Shown here: positions 19,223 through 27,710 of the stretch, piece by piece
Position numbering within the stretch: position 1 is the stretch's first letter
How the letters are laid out: every line of letters begins with the position of its first letter
Assembly: GCA_035308765.1 (NCBI GenBank)
Contig: DATGGA010000064.1
Coordinates: 1-64,000 of the forward strand
Source of the DNA: RBG-16-66-20 sp035308765
GTDB taxonomy: Bacteria; Pseudomonadota; Gammaproteobacteria; Burkholderiales; SG8-39
Reading direction: 5' to 3'
Length of the DNA stretch: 64,000 bases
The notes under the pieces: generated by a model
What the model was told of the DNA's origin: nothing
What the model saw: only the letters and a program-made list of their open reading frames with translations
Databases searched by the model: none
Position numbers and translations under genes: made by a program

Positions 19223-20410
19223 GTGAAATCGCTACACCTCAAGAGCGGGCGCGACAAATCGCTGCGGCGCCGTCATCCGTGGATTTTCTCGGGCGCGGTG
19301 GAAAAAGTGGACGGCGAGCCGGCGAGCGGCGAGACCCTGCTGGTCAAATCCGCCGGCGGGCAGCCGATCGCCGTCGCCGCCTGGAGCCCGCAGTCGCAGA
19401 TTTGCGCCAGGGTCTGGAATTTCGATCCGGGCACGAGGATCGAAAAATCTTTTTTTGATTCAAGCATAAGAAAAGCAATTCAATTTCGCGTTTCGCTGCC
19501 GGCTGCCCAACATTCCAACGCGCTGCGGTTGGTGCACGGCGAATCGGATGGCCTGCCGGGGCTCATCGTTGACCGCTATGCCGACGTGCTGGTGGCGCAG
19601 TTCCTGTCGGCCGGCGCCGAGCACTGGCGCGAGGCGATTCTCGACGCGCTCGCCGAGGCCACCGGCTGCGAAGCGATCTACGAACGTTCCGATGCCGAAG
19701 TGCGCCAGCTGGAAGGCCTCGCGCCCAGGTCGGGATTCGCCAGGGGCAACCGCGAAGCCAGGCGCTGCCCGATCGTCGAGCACGGCCTGAATTTCCGCGT
19801 CGACGTGGAAGCGGGGCAGAAGACGGGCTTTTTCCTCGACCAGCGCGACAACCGGCAACGGGTGCGCTCGCTCGCGCAGGGACGCGAGGTGCTGGACGCT
19901 TTCTGCTACACGGGCGGCTTCTCCATCGCGGCGCTCGCCGGCGGCGCGAAGCAGGTGACCGCGGTGGACAGCTCCGCCGCGGCCCTGGAGATTGCCAGGG
20001 AGAATTTGAAGGCCAACTCGCTGGACGCGTCGAAACTGGCCTTCGAGCAGGCGGACGTATTTGCCTACCAGCGCCTGCTGCGCGACCGCGGGCAGCGCTT
20101 CGGCCTGGTGGTGCTCGACCCGCCCAAGTTCGCGCCCACCGCCGCGCAGGCGAAGAACGCGGCGCGCGCCTACAAGGACATCAACCTGATGGCCCTGAAG
20201 CTGCTCGCGCCGGGCGGGCTGCTGGCGACGTTTTCCTGCTCGGGCGGCGTTTCCGCGGAGCTGTTCCAGTCCATCGTCGCCGGCGCCGCCGCGGACGCGG
20301 GAGCGGACGCGAAAATCATCGAGCGTTTTGGCGCCGCGGCCGACCATCCGGTGGCGCTACAATTTCCCGAGGGCGAATACCTCAAGGGATTGCTGCTTTT
20401 GCGGCCCTGA
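19223..20410 (+). CDS. rlmI: Class I rRNA methyltransferase RlmI-like
   Basis: This 395-residue protein has an N-terminal PUA domain (LKSGRDKSLRRRHPWIFSGAV), an EEHD-like middle domain and a Rossmann methyltransferase. The SAM site is LDAFCYTGGFSIAA and the catalytic LDPPKFAP follows. RlmI methylates C1962 of 23S rNA in E. coli, and the length matches it. The GTG at 19223 follows the xerC stop by ten bases. Specificity for C1962 is inferred from family resemblance. Confidence 0.87.
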   Translation: MKSLHLKSGRDKSLRRRHPWIFSGAVEKVDGEPASGETLLVKSAGGQPIAVAAWSPQSQICARVWNFDPGTRIEKSFFDSSIRKAIQFRVSLPAAQHSNALRLVHGESDGLPGLIVDRYADVLVAQFLSAGAEHWREAILDALAEATGCEAIYERSDAEVRQLEGLAPRSGFARGNREARRCPIVEHGLNFRVDVEAGQKTGFFLDQRDNRQRVRSLAQGREVLDAFCYTGGFSIAALAGGAKQVTAVDSSAAALEIARENLKANSLDASKLAFEQADVFAYQRLLRDRGQRFGLVVLDPPKFAPTAAQAKNAARAYKDINLMALKLLAPGGLLATFSCSGGVSAELFQSIVAGAAADAGADAKIIERFGAAADHPVALQFPEGEYLKGLLLLRP

Positions 20411-20427
20411 GAAGACGTGGAGGAGGC

Positions 20428-21327
20428 ATGAACTTCCGGAAATTCGCGGGCCTGCTGGCGATACTGCTGCCTTCGCTGGCGCATGCCTACGATTTCCTGC
20501 CCGGCTACGACACGGCGCCGAGCGTGGCGGCGGCGCTCGAACGCATCAAGGCGCAGCCGGACAGGCACCTGCTGATCTACGTGGGCATGTCGGAATTCTG
20601 CCCGCCGTGCAAGGCGACGCGCGCCATCCTGAACAGCGCCGCGGTGCGCGACAAATGGCGGCCGAATTACGTCGTCGTCGACATCGACCTGTTCGCGCCG
20701 ACGCCGGCGGAGCGCGAAGTCATCGAGCAGCTGCGCGTTGCCTGGGCGCCCGTGCTGGTGTTCCTCAACGCCGCCGGCAAGCGCGTCGCCTACGCGAGGC
20801 AGCTGGATAGCGAGCAGGACGCGCTGGCGCTGAACGAGTTCGTGTCGCAGCGGCAGTACGCGATGTCCGCGGTCTCGAGGTACGCGCGCAAGGATTTCAG
20901 TTCCGGCAGCGCGGATCCGATCCAGTCCGCCGCCCGCGTCTCGACGGGGCCGGAGCCGATCGACGACCGGCCGCGGCTGCGCGACGTGCTGGCGCAGAAG
21001 CACGAGCGCCTGTCGGGCGATGCCCTGAAAAAGGTACTCGCGGGAAAGCGCATGCACAAGGAGAACCAGGACTGGTTCCTGGTCATGGATCTCCTGCCCA
21101 GGAACGGGCTCCTGGTCAGCGGCGACCGCAAGAACGGCAGGGGGAAGACGAAGGGCATCGGCAGCTGGTACGTGACGAAGAAGGGCAAGCTCTGCATCGA
21201 ATTCAGTTCGGACAACGTCGACGAGAACTGGTGCCGGCACGTGTTCCGCGCCGGGGATACCTATTACGCGGTGAAAGACCTGCGCCCGGAACGGCTGGCC
21301 TACCGGTTCTCGCTCGAAGGCCTCTGA
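20428..21327 (+). CDS. Periplasmic thioredoxin-fold protein with C-terminal domain
   Basis: This 299-residue protein begins with a signal peptide (about residues 1-20, LPSLAHA). A thioredoxin-like domain follows with a CPPC active-site pair at about residues 59-62, a VDIDLF strand and the cis-proline region WAPVLVFL. From about residue 185 there is a separate domain containing YVTKKGKLCIEF and ENWCRHVFR, reminiscent of DUF995-type small secreted domains with two cysteines. It is probably a periplasmic disulfide or redox protein. Its partner is unknown. It precedes a metal-chaperone-type GTPase on the same strand. Confidence 0.6.
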   Translation: MNFRKFAGLLAILLPSLAHAYDFLPGYDTAPSVAAALERIKAQPDRHLLIYVGMSEFCPPCKATRAILNSAAVRDKWRPNYVVVDIDLFAPTPAEREVIEQLRVAWAPVLVFLNAAGKRVAYARQLDSEQDALALNEFVSQRQYAMSAVSRYARKDFSSGSADPIQSAARVSTGPEPIDDRPRLRDVLAQKHERLSGDALKKVLAGKRMHKENQDWFLVMDLLPRNGLLVSGDRKNGRGKTKGIGSWYVTKKGKLCIEFSSDNVDENWCRHVFRAGDTYYAVKDLRPERLAYRFSLEGL

Positions 21328-21387
21328 GCGCTGCCCCGGAGGGTAGAATCGCAGCCCTCGCAGATGTAACTCACCCAGGAATGGCTC

Positions 21388-22362
21388 ATGGAACAGAATC
21401 AGATGGTGCCCGTAACCATCCTCACGGGGTTTCTCGGCGCGGGCAAGACGACCTTGCTCAACCGCATCCTCAAGGAAGACCACGGCAAGAAAATCGCGGT
21501 GATCGAGAACGAGTTCGGCGAAATCGGCGTCGACAGCGAGATCATCGAGAAAAGCGACGAGCAGATCGTCGAGATGAACAACGGCTGCATCTGCTGCACG
21601 GTGCGCGGCGACCTTATCAAGATCCTCGGCAGCCTGAAGGACAAGCGCAGCTCGGGCGCGCTCAAGTTCGACCGCGTGATCATCGAGACCACCGGCATGG
21701 CCGACCCGGGCCCGGTGGCGCAGACCTTCTTCACCGACGAAAACATCGGCGGCTACTACCTGCTCGATTCCATCCTCACGGTGGTGGACGCGAAGCACGC
21801 GTCCAAACAGCTGGACGAATTCCGGGAAGCGCAGGAACAGGTGGGTTTTGCCGATCGCATTCTGCTTTCCAAGACCGACTTGACCCAGGAAGAAGAGAAT
21901 CAAAAATTGATTCAAAGAATAAAAAAAATGAACCCGCGGGCGCAGGTAAAGAAGGTGCATTTCGGCAACGCGCCGATCGAGGAGATCCTCGACATCCGCG
22001 GCTTCAACCTGAACGCGATCCTCGAGCTCGACCCGGAGTTCCTCGCCGACACGCACCACGACCACCACGACGAGGTGGAATCGTTCGTGTTCCGCTCAGA
22101 GAAGGCCTTCAACGGCGACAAGCTGGAGCAGTTTCTCTCCGGCATGATCCAGGTCTACGGCCCCGACCTGCTGCGCTACAAGGGCGTGCTGTGGATGAAG
22201 GGCAACCCGCGCCGCGTCGTTTTCCAGGGCGTGCACATGATGATGGGCGGCGACATGGGCAAGCCCTGGGGCAAGGACAAGAAGCGGTCGGTGATGGTGT
22301 TCATCGGCAAGAAGCTGCCGAAGGACCTGTTCCTCGCCGGACTGGAAGAGTGCCTGGCCTGA
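21388..22362 (+). CDS. CobW/COG0523-family metal-chaperone GTPase
   Basis: This 324-residue G3E GTPase has the Walker A GFLGAGKTTLL, the metal-binding NNGCICC motif, ETTGMADPGP and the base-recognition SKTD. A DTHHDHHDE segment around residues 223-231 adds a histidine metal site. Members deliver zinc, cobalt or other metals to client enzymes. The metal here is unknown. A TAGAAT hexamer at 21344-21349 may be its promoter. It ends 12 bases before the convergent tonB gene, so its neighbours point towards metal homeostasis. Confidence 0.88.
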   Translation: MEQNQMVPVTILTGFLGAGKTTLLNRILKEDHGKKIAVIENEFGEIGVDSEIIEKSDEQIVEMNNGCICCTVRGDLIKILGSLKDKRSSGALKFDRVIIETTGMADPGPVAQTFFTDENIGGYYLLDSILTVVDAKHASKQLDEFREAQEQVGFADRILLSKTDLTQEEENQKLIQRIKKMNPRAQVKKVHFGNAPIEEILDIRGFNLNAILELDPEFLADTHHDHHDEVESFVFRSEKAFNGDKLEQFLSGMIQVYGPDLLRYKGVLWMKGNPRRVVFQGVHMMMGGDMGKPWGKDKKRSVMVFIGKKLPKDLFLAGLEECLA

Positions 22363-22374
22363 GCGCCGCCGCGC

Positions 22375-23013
22375 TCACTTCACTTCGAAGGTGACGCGGA
22401 CATCGTGATCCGATGCTACCGGTTTGCCGTCGCGCATCGCCGGAAAGAACCGCCATTCCCTGAGTTTTTCGATGAGCAGGCGATTCAGCCGCGGATTCTG
22501 CGTCGGCTTCGCCAGCTCGAATGTGGCGGTCCCGTCGGCCGAGATGTGAAATCGCACCATCGCCACGGCATTGAAGGCCTCCTGCCTGAGGTCATCCGGA
22601 ATCTCGGGCATCGGGCGCACGATCGCCTGCGCGCCCTGGTTCGCCGCACCGGCGGACCGCATATCGGGCGCGGCGGGGACGGCAGGCGCGGCTGAAGCAG
22701 GAACGGGCGGCGGCGCGGGCACGCTGTTCTGCTCGGCCGGGGCGGCGGGCGCAGTCGGCAGCGCGACCGGAGCAGGCGCCTGAACCTTGGCGCGCTGCGG
22801 CGCCGGTTTCGGCCGCACGATTTTTTCTTCCACTGGCGGCGGAGGCAGTTCAACGAGTTCCGCCTCGATGGACGCCGGCACCGTCTGGTGCACCGGCGGC
22901 CGCTCGAGAATGCGCCCGAACTCCCACAGAATGACGGCGCAGATGGCGAGCGCCAGCGGCAGGCTCCATGGCAGGCGCCGCCAGGGATCGTCGAGTTGCA
23001 GGACGCCTGTCAT
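22375..23013 (-). CDS. TonB-like energy-transducing protein
   Basis: This 212-residue protein has an N-terminal membrane helix (about residues 16-31), a long proline/alanine/valine-rich periplasmic linker (about 40-115) and a C-terminal TonB domain (FNAVAMVRFHISADGTATFELAKP and LREWRFFPAMRDGKPVAS). It would carry proton-motive energy from ExbB/ExbD to the outer-membrane receptor encoded upstream. It starts 12 bases after exbD and ends the seven-gene operon. Confidence 0.88.
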   Translation of the reverse strand: MTGVLQLDDPWRRLPWSLPLALAICAVILWEFGRILERPPVHQTVPASIEAELVELPPPPVEEKIVRPKPAPQRAKVQAPAPVALPTAPAAPAEQNSVPAPPPVPASAAPAVPAAPDMRSAGAANQGAQAIVRPMPEIPDDLRQEAFNAVAMVRFHISADGTATFELAKPTQNPRLNRLLIEKLREWRFFPAMRDGKPVASDHDVRVTFEVK

Positions 23014-23025
23014 CGGGTGCTTCTT

Positions 23026-23430
23026 CTAGTCGCTGTGGCTGACCGCGATCTGAAAGCGCTGCGCGCCCGCTTGGCGGGCCCTGAGCATGGCCTGCACGGT
23101 CAGCCCGTGCGGCGCTGCGCTGTCAGCGGCGAGAATGACGCTGGCGTCCGCGTCTTTCAGCATCGGCCGCAGGGTGTCCTCCAGCGTATCCAGCGTGACG
23201 GGCGTCTTGTCGAGATAGATGCGGTCCTCCTTCGTGATCGTGAGCGTGACCGTGGATTTGGTCTGGGTCGGAGTCGCGTGGCCTTTGGGCAGGTTGACGC
23301 GCAGCGAATGCAGGTTCTGCATCGACAACGAGGCCAGCATGAACGTCACCAGCAGAAAGAACATGACGTCGATCATCGGGATAATCTCGATTCGCCCCCT
23401 GCGGCGCTCGCGGGATTTGCGCAGCTTCAT
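23026..23430 (-). CDS. exbD: ExbD-type biopolymer transport protein
   Basis: This 134-residue protein has a short basic N-terminus, one membrane helix carrying the essential aspartate (IIPMIDVMFFLLVTFML, about residues 18-34) and a periplasmic domain. It forms the proton channel with ExbB. The ATG overlaps the exbB stop as ATGA. A longer in-frame reading into exbB is not real. Confidence 0.92.
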   Translation of the reverse strand: MKLRKSRERRRGRIEIIPMIDVMFFLLVTFMLASLSMQNLHSLRVNLPKGHATPTQTKSTVTLTITKEDRIYLDKTPVTLDTLEDTLRPMLKDADASVILAADSAAPHGLTVQAMLRARQAGAQRFQIAVSHSD

Positions 23431-24068
23431 GGCTTGCCTCCCTGCTGCTCGTCCAGCCGGATGTGGTCGATGAGCCGCGTTCCGATGCGCTCCAGCTCGT
23501 CGATCGTCGCGGCCTGGAGCTTGGAAAAGAAGTTGAAGGCGAATAGCGCGATCAGCGCGATCAGCAGGCCAAGCGCCGTCGCTATCAGCGCCTGCGCGAC
23601 GCCGCCCGTCACGCCCGCCGGATCCACCAGGTTGTCGCCGCTGATCAGCTTGAAGGAATTCATCATGCCGACAATCGTCCCCAGCAGGCCGAGCAGCGGG
23701 GCCGCCGTGACGATGGTTTCGAGCACCCACAGGCCCCGTCCGCACGCCTTTTCGATGATCTGCGCTTCGTCAGCGGCGCGCGATTCCACCCACCAGGCCG
23801 GCTTGCCGCGGTTGTCGAAGATCACGCGGATGAACTGCCCGTAGTAGTTGCCCGGCCCCATCGCCTTCAACTGCCGCTCGAGTTCCGTCCAGTCAAAGCC
23901 GAAAGTCTCGACCAGGTCGATGAGCGGCCTTGGCGCCCGGGCATAGCGCCAGTAGACGAACATCTTGTCCAGGCCCAGGACCAGGGCGATGACCGCCAGC
24001 AGCAGGAGCGGATAAACCATCGCGCCGCCGAATTGAAGTGCGATCCATGCTTCGCGCAGTTCCTGCAT
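23427..24068 (-). CDS. exbB: ExbB/TolQ-type proton channel subunit
   Basis: This 213-residue protein has three predicted membrane helices (about residues 16-33, 118-140 and 160-180). The MotA/TolQ/ExbB core is visible in IVTAAPLLGLLGTIVGMMNSF and GGVAQALIATALGLLIALIA. It forms the energising complex with ExbD and TonB. It starts with a GAGGTG ribosome site 22 bases downstream of the receptor stop. Confidence 0.92.
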   Translation of the reverse strand: MQELREAWIALQFGGAMVYPLLLLAVIALVLGLDKMFVYWRYARAPRPLIDLVETFGFDWTELERQLKAMGPGNYYGQFIRVIFDNRGKPAWWVESRAADEAQIIEKACGRGLWVLETIVTAAPLLGLLGTIVGMMNSFKLISGDNLVDPAGVTGGVAQALIATALGLLIALIALFAFNFFSKLQAATIDELERIGTRLIDHIRLDEQQGGKP

Positions 24069-24090
24069 ATTTCACCTCGATATGGTTTCG

Positions 24091-26478
24091 TCAAAATGGC
24101 TTGCTGATCCCGGCATAGAACGCACGGCGCTGGCCGAATGCGGGCGGTCCGACGCCGATCCCGGTGCCGTCGCGCAATTCGTAGGTCTTGTCGAAAAGGT
24201 TGATGATTGCAAGGCGCCCGTCAACCCTTCCGAGCTGGGACGTGTCGAACCGATATGTGGCCCCAAGGTTCATCGTGAAATACGACGGCAGATGACTGCT
24301 GTTCGGGTTGCCGCCGTCCGGCGTGGTTCGCAGTCCGGAGCCCAAAATCGCGTCTGCGCTGTAGCGCGCCTTGCCCAGCTGGTAGGAGACTCCGGAAGTC
24401 GCCGAGTACGTCTGGTCGTGGTCCAGATGGACCCAGTTGGTGGAGATGAAGTTCAGTTCATCCTGCGAGAACCCGGAGCTGGCCTGCGAGGAAACGACAT
24501 TCTTGCCCAGGGCTGCCGACCAGGCGAGGTTGACGTAAGCCGACAGATTGTCCTTCTTGTAGTTCGCCGTCAGTTCGAGACCGCTGACCCTGCCCTTTTG
24601 GTAGTTGAAGGGCGTGAAAACCGGCGCCGGCCCGAACTGGCCCTCGTCAAGCAGATCGGAGACGATCTTGTAGTACGCATCAGCCCCCAATGTGAGCGAC
24701 GGCGTCAGCCGATGGCTGACGCCCGCATCGAAGTAGTGGGTTCGCTCGGGCAGGACCGGATCGCTCGCAAGGCCTGCCGGTGCGGCAGCCGATGTGTTGG
24801 CAAACAGTGCGATCGTCGTGGGCGCTACCAGTTCGGTCGGCGGCGGGGTGAAGTAGCGCGCATAGGAGGCGTGGAATGCCGTCTGCGGCGTCCACTGGTA
24901 TACCGCTCCCAGACGGGGGCTCAACTGATTGGCCGAGACGAATTCGTTCATCTGGTCATAGCGCAGGCCGTAGTTGAATGTCAGCTTGGCCGTCGCCTTC
25001 CATTCGTCCTGTAGATAGATGCCGAACAGGTGATTGCCGCCCTTCGGGTTGTCGTCCTGGATGGTGACGATGTTGTTGCTGGCATCGAACACCGTGGCCG
25101 TGTTGTTGCTCACGACGGCTTCGTTGCTGAAGAAGAAACCGCTGCGCACGGTGTGCCGATCGTTCAGCCGGTAACTCGCGTCGCCCTGTACGCCGGTGGC
25201 GGCGTCGCTTTTGAACAGTTCCGAGGCGTTGCCGAGAAAAACGAGGTCGCCGTTCGGGTCCGGCGTGAAGTGCAGGCTGGTATAGCGCCTGAATAGTGCA
25301 AGCTGGTAATCGATCTTGTCGCCGAGGGTGCTCTGCAGCGCGAGGATGCCGTAGCGGTTGACCTCGCGCTGGTTCTCGTTCAGGTTCCCGGAGTCGAACG
25401 TGGTGCCGCCGTTCAGCGTCGTGAAGCCGGTGGCGGGATCCGGCTGGTTGCCGGCGACGGTCGGAATCTGGAACCGGCCCTGGTAGGTGCCGAACATCAT
25501 GCTGATGCGTGTTTCCGCGCTCGGCAGGATGGAAAAGTACCCGAAGCCCTTGCTTTGTTTGGTTTCGTCGTGCATCGCATCGACGTTGCCGGTCGGGTTC
25601 TCGAGGCCGAGCTTGTTCTGCGTCAGCGACCCGGTCAGGTAGTAGTTCACGGGTCCGGCCGTTCCGCTCAGTTCTGCCGACGGAATCACCGTGCCGTGGC
25701 TGCCGGCATAGAGTCCGATGCGTCCACCCTCCTGGTAGGCGCTCTTGGTTTCGATCTCGACGACACCCGCCGTGCGATAGCCGTATTGCGCGGGCAGCGC
25801 GCCGGTCAGCAGATCGACGCGGCTGGCGAACCTTGTGTCCAGGGACGAGCCGAATCCCGTGATGCCCTCGGGCAGGATCACGCCGTTGATCCTGTACTGG
25901 ATGTTGGCGTGATCGCCACGGATATGCAGCTGTCCGAAATTGTCGTTCGCCACGCCGGGCGCCCTGACAAGCAGATCATTGAAGGCGGTATTATCGCCTT
26001 GGGGCAGGGCGTCGATATCGCTCTGCTGAAACGTGTACTGGCTGCTGCCCGTCTTGGGCGACAGACCGTTGCGTGCCTGGTCCAGCTTTGCTACCGAGAC
26101 GCTGACGTCGAGCGCGGTTTGGGCGGCGAGCGTGACGGTCGCCATTGCGCTCGCACCTGCGGCCACAGTCACGATGGCTGTACTAGTCTGGTACTGCGCT
26201 TTTTCCGCGACCACCGCGTAGGTCCCGGGTGCGACGCCCTGGAATGAAAAGCCGCCCTCGGCATCGCTTGTGCTCCGGGCTGCGATGGTTCCTCCCGGCG
26301 TCCTGAGACCGACCGAAACCCCCGCAAGCGGACGGCCCAGCGCATCTTTTACCGTGCCGCGCACCTGTCCGAGAGTATCCGCACTGGCTTGAGCGAGCAA
26401 TTCGACCGCAGAAGCGGTGGATTGAAAAAACCCCAGCGCCGCCGACACGGCGAGCGCGCAAGCACTTCTTCTAAGCAT
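24091..26478 (-). CDS. TonB-dependent outer-membrane receptor
   Basis: This receptor of about 795 residues has a signal peptide (about 1-25), a carboxypeptidase-regulatory-like beta sandwich (about 33-120, VRGTVKDALGRPLAGVSVGLR), a plug domain (IDALPQGDNTAFNDLLVRAPGV) and a 22-strand-type barrel ending in phenylalanine (AGISKPF). No STN signalling domain is present. The start at 26478 follows GGAGGT by five bases, better than an ATG 18 bases upstream. The ligand is unknown. The neighbouring sigma/anti-sigma pair, exported small protein and ExbBD-TonB genes suggest a self-sufficient uptake module. Confidence 0.88.
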   Translation of the reverse strand: MLRRSACALAVSAALGFFQSTASAVELLAQASADTLGQVRGTVKDALGRPLAGVSVGLRTPGGTIAARSTSDAEGGFSFQGVAPGTYAVVAEKAQYQTSTAIVTVAAGASAMATVTLAAQTALDVSVSVAKLDQARNGLSPKTGSSQYTFQQSDIDALPQGDNTAFNDLLVRAPGVANDNFGQLHIRGDHANIQYRINGVILPEGITGFGSSLDTRFASRVDLLTGALPAQYGYRTAGVVEIETKSAYQEGGRIGLYAGSHGTVIPSAELSGTAGPVNYYLTGSLTQNKLGLENPTGNVDAMHDETKQSKGFGYFSILPSAETRISMMFGTYQGRFQIPTVAGNQPDPATGFTTLNGGTTFDSGNLNENQREVNRYGILALQSTLGDKIDYQLALFRRYTSLHFTPDPNGDLVFLGNASELFKSDAATGVQGDASYRLNDRHTVRSGFFFSNEAVVSNNTATVFDASNNIVTIQDDNPKGGNHLFGIYLQDEWKATAKLTFNYGLRYDQMNEFVSANQLSPRLGAVYQWTPQTAFHASYARYFTPPPTELVAPTTIALFANTSAAAPAGLASDPVLPERTHYFDAGVSHRLTPSLTLGADAYYKIVSDLLDEGQFGPAPVFTPFNYQKGRVSGLELTANYKKDNLSAYVNLAWSAALGKNVVSSQASSGFSQDELNFISTNWVHLDHDQTYSATSGVSYQLGKARYSADAILGSGLRTTPDGGNPNSSHLPSYFTMNLGATYRFDTSQLGRVDGRLAIINLFDKTYELRDGTGIGVGPPAFGQRRAFYAGISKPF

Positions 26479-26504
26479 CCCGCACCTCCATGACATTCAA
26501 AAGC

Positions 26505-26553
26505 GAGCCCTGCTGGGGCCCGCGAATACGACCGCTTTCCTAGTGCAAAGCGG
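26505..26553 (-). other. Two tandem hairpins between small gene and receptor
   Basis: The transcript can form a stem CCGCTTT/AAAGCGG with an 8-base loop (26532-26553). A second stem GGGCCC/GGGCTC has a 5-base loop (26505-26521) and one G-U pair. Neither is followed by a T run, so they are not obvious terminators. They may shape mRNA processing or expression of the receptor relative to upstream genes. Confidence 0.4.
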
Positions 26554-26571
26554 AGCCGGGTACTGCTACGG

Positions 26572-26886
26572 CTAGGAGATTGCGGGGGGAGCGCGCGAAT
26601 CAAACGCGATTCGCGCCGGGACGGGAACGGTTTCGGGGGCAACGGCTCGCGCATCCGGATCGACGCCGGCGGCAGGTTGCGCAACAGCAGCACTACTGAG
26701 GGCGAAGGCCAGCGCACTGAAGGCGACGCACTTGTCGGTGCCGTGCCCGAGCGCCGGCGCCTTGTTCGGGCCGTGCTCCGCGAGCGCGACATCGTATTGC
26801 GCGTGGACGAGGCCGTGCAGCATCGCGGCGTGCTGTGCCACCAGCAGCGCGGCGGCGAGCAGCAGACGGCGGAGAAGTTGGCGCAT
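26572..26886 (-). CDS. Small exported His-containing protein
   Basis: This 104-residue protein starts with a basic, hydrophobic signal peptide (MRQLLRRLLLAAALLVAQHAA). A short polar stretch follows with several histidines (MLHGLVHAQ, EHGPN, GHGTDKC) and one cysteine, then a second hydrophobic run. I recognise no family with confidence. It lies between the anti-sigma factor and the receptor on the same strand. A periplasmic or membrane accessory that touches the transported ligand, possibly a metal, is a guess. The start at 26886 was chosen for the signal peptide. Confidence 0.55.
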   Translation of the reverse strand: MRQLLRRLLLAAALLVAQHAAMLHGLVHAQYDVALAEHGPNKAPALGHGTDKCVAFSALAFALSSAAVAQPAAGVDPDARAVAPETVPVPARIAFDSRAPPAIS

Positions 26887-26962
26887 GCGGATCAGGTCTC
26901 TATGAAATAGTCTACACCCGCTCTGCCAGTTCCCGTTCCAGGCAGGCCCGGCGCAGCCGGAC

Positions 26963-27154
26963 TCAGGCGGCTTCGCTTTCATCCTTGGAAAGATTTTTCA
27001 CTGCAAGGCGCAGGAAGCGGAACTGCGCGCTGGCGTTGCGGCAGCCGTCGCAGATCGCCAGATGCACGCGCAAGGCGATCCGCTCGCCGAATCCGAGCTG
27101 GCGGTCTTCGCCTTGCGACAGCAGGCGCGAGGTCTCTTTGCACGACAACATCAT
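26963..27154 (-). CDS. Zinc-finger anti-sigma factor (ZAS type)
   Basis: This 63-residue cytosolic protein has C5 followed by H31-x3-C35-x2-C38, the HxxxCxxC pattern of zinc-binding anti-sigma domains (zf-HC2). There is no membrane helix, unlike FecR-type or RseA-type regulators. A redox or metal cue acting directly on the zinc site is plausible. The start at 27154 overlaps the sigma-factor stop (ATGATGA region). The pair is therefore made together, and the partner is the upstream sigma factor. Confidence 0.75.
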   Translation of the reverse strand: MMLSCKETSRLLSQGEDRQLGFGERIALRVHLAICDGCRNASAQFRFLRLAVKNLSKDESEAA

Positions 27155-27705
27155 TTGGCGAACCAGTTCATTTCCAGGCACTGGCGCAATGCCATGCGCG
27201 CCCGGTACAGCATCACCCAAAGGTGGGTCGAAGTAATCCCAAGTTCCTTACAGATTTCTGACGTCTCGAATCCGAGGTGCTCGCGCATCATGAAGGCCTG
27301 CGCGGTCCGTTCAGGAAGCGCCCGCAGGCATTGCTCGAGCGCGGCGAGAAACTGCTTCTGCGCCAACGCGCCCTCGGGCTGCTCCCAGGGGCCGGGCGGC
27401 TCGGACCAGTGGCCGCTGTCGTCGAACAGGGCGTCGAACTCCTCCGTGGTTGCGTCCGCATTCGTCGTGGCAGGCCGTTCCCGGCTCTGGCGCCGGATAG
27501 TGTCGACGATCTTGTGCTTCAGGATCCCGGTGAGCCAGGTGCGCAGGTTGGAGCGGCCGGCGAAGTTGGGCTCGCCGGCAAGGGCCGCGACCAGCGCCTC
27601 CTGCACCGCGTCCTCGGCCGCCTCCGGATTGCGCAGCTGCAGCGTGGCGTAGCGCAGCAGGTAGGGCCGCAGGCTTTCTACCTGGGCGCGGAAATCTGCG
27701 GGCAT
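27151..27705 (-). CDS. ECF-family RNA polymerase sigma factor
   Basis: This 184-residue protein has sigma region 2 (YATLQLRNPEAAEDAVQEALVAAL and the NLRTWLTGILKHKIVDTIRRQ core-binding/-10 segment). A glutamate-rich linker and region 4 with a helix-turn-helix follow (LPERTAQAFMMREHLGFETSEICKELGI). It should direct polymerase to a small regulon, probably including its own operon. I chose the ATG at 27705. An upstream in-frame ATG at 27765 would overlap the divergent hsp20 start region. Confidence 0.88.
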   Translation of the reverse strand: MPADFRAQVESLRPYLLRYATLQLRNPEAAEDAVQEALVAALAGEPNFAGRSNLRTWLTGILKHKIVDTIRRQSRERPATTNADATTEEFDALFDDSGHWSEPPGPWEQPEGALAQKQFLAALEQCLRALPERTAQAFMMREHLGFETSEICKELGITSTHLWVMLYRARMALRQCLEMNWFAK

Positions 27706-27710
27706 GAGGG

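Noticed and set aside
20170..22068. 632-codon antisense frame opposite the thioredoxin and CobW genes
   Set aside because: It crosses several real genes, has no recognisable domain and mirrors codon bias of the plus-strand genes.
26479..26571. Possible cobalamin riboswitch before the TonB-dependent receptor
   Set aside because: The gap is too short and no B12-box-like sequence is present, only two simple hairpins.
24091..27705. FecI/FecR/FecA-type surface signalling system
   Set aside because: The receptor has no STN domain and the anti-sigma is a small soluble zinc protein, not a FecR membrane protein.
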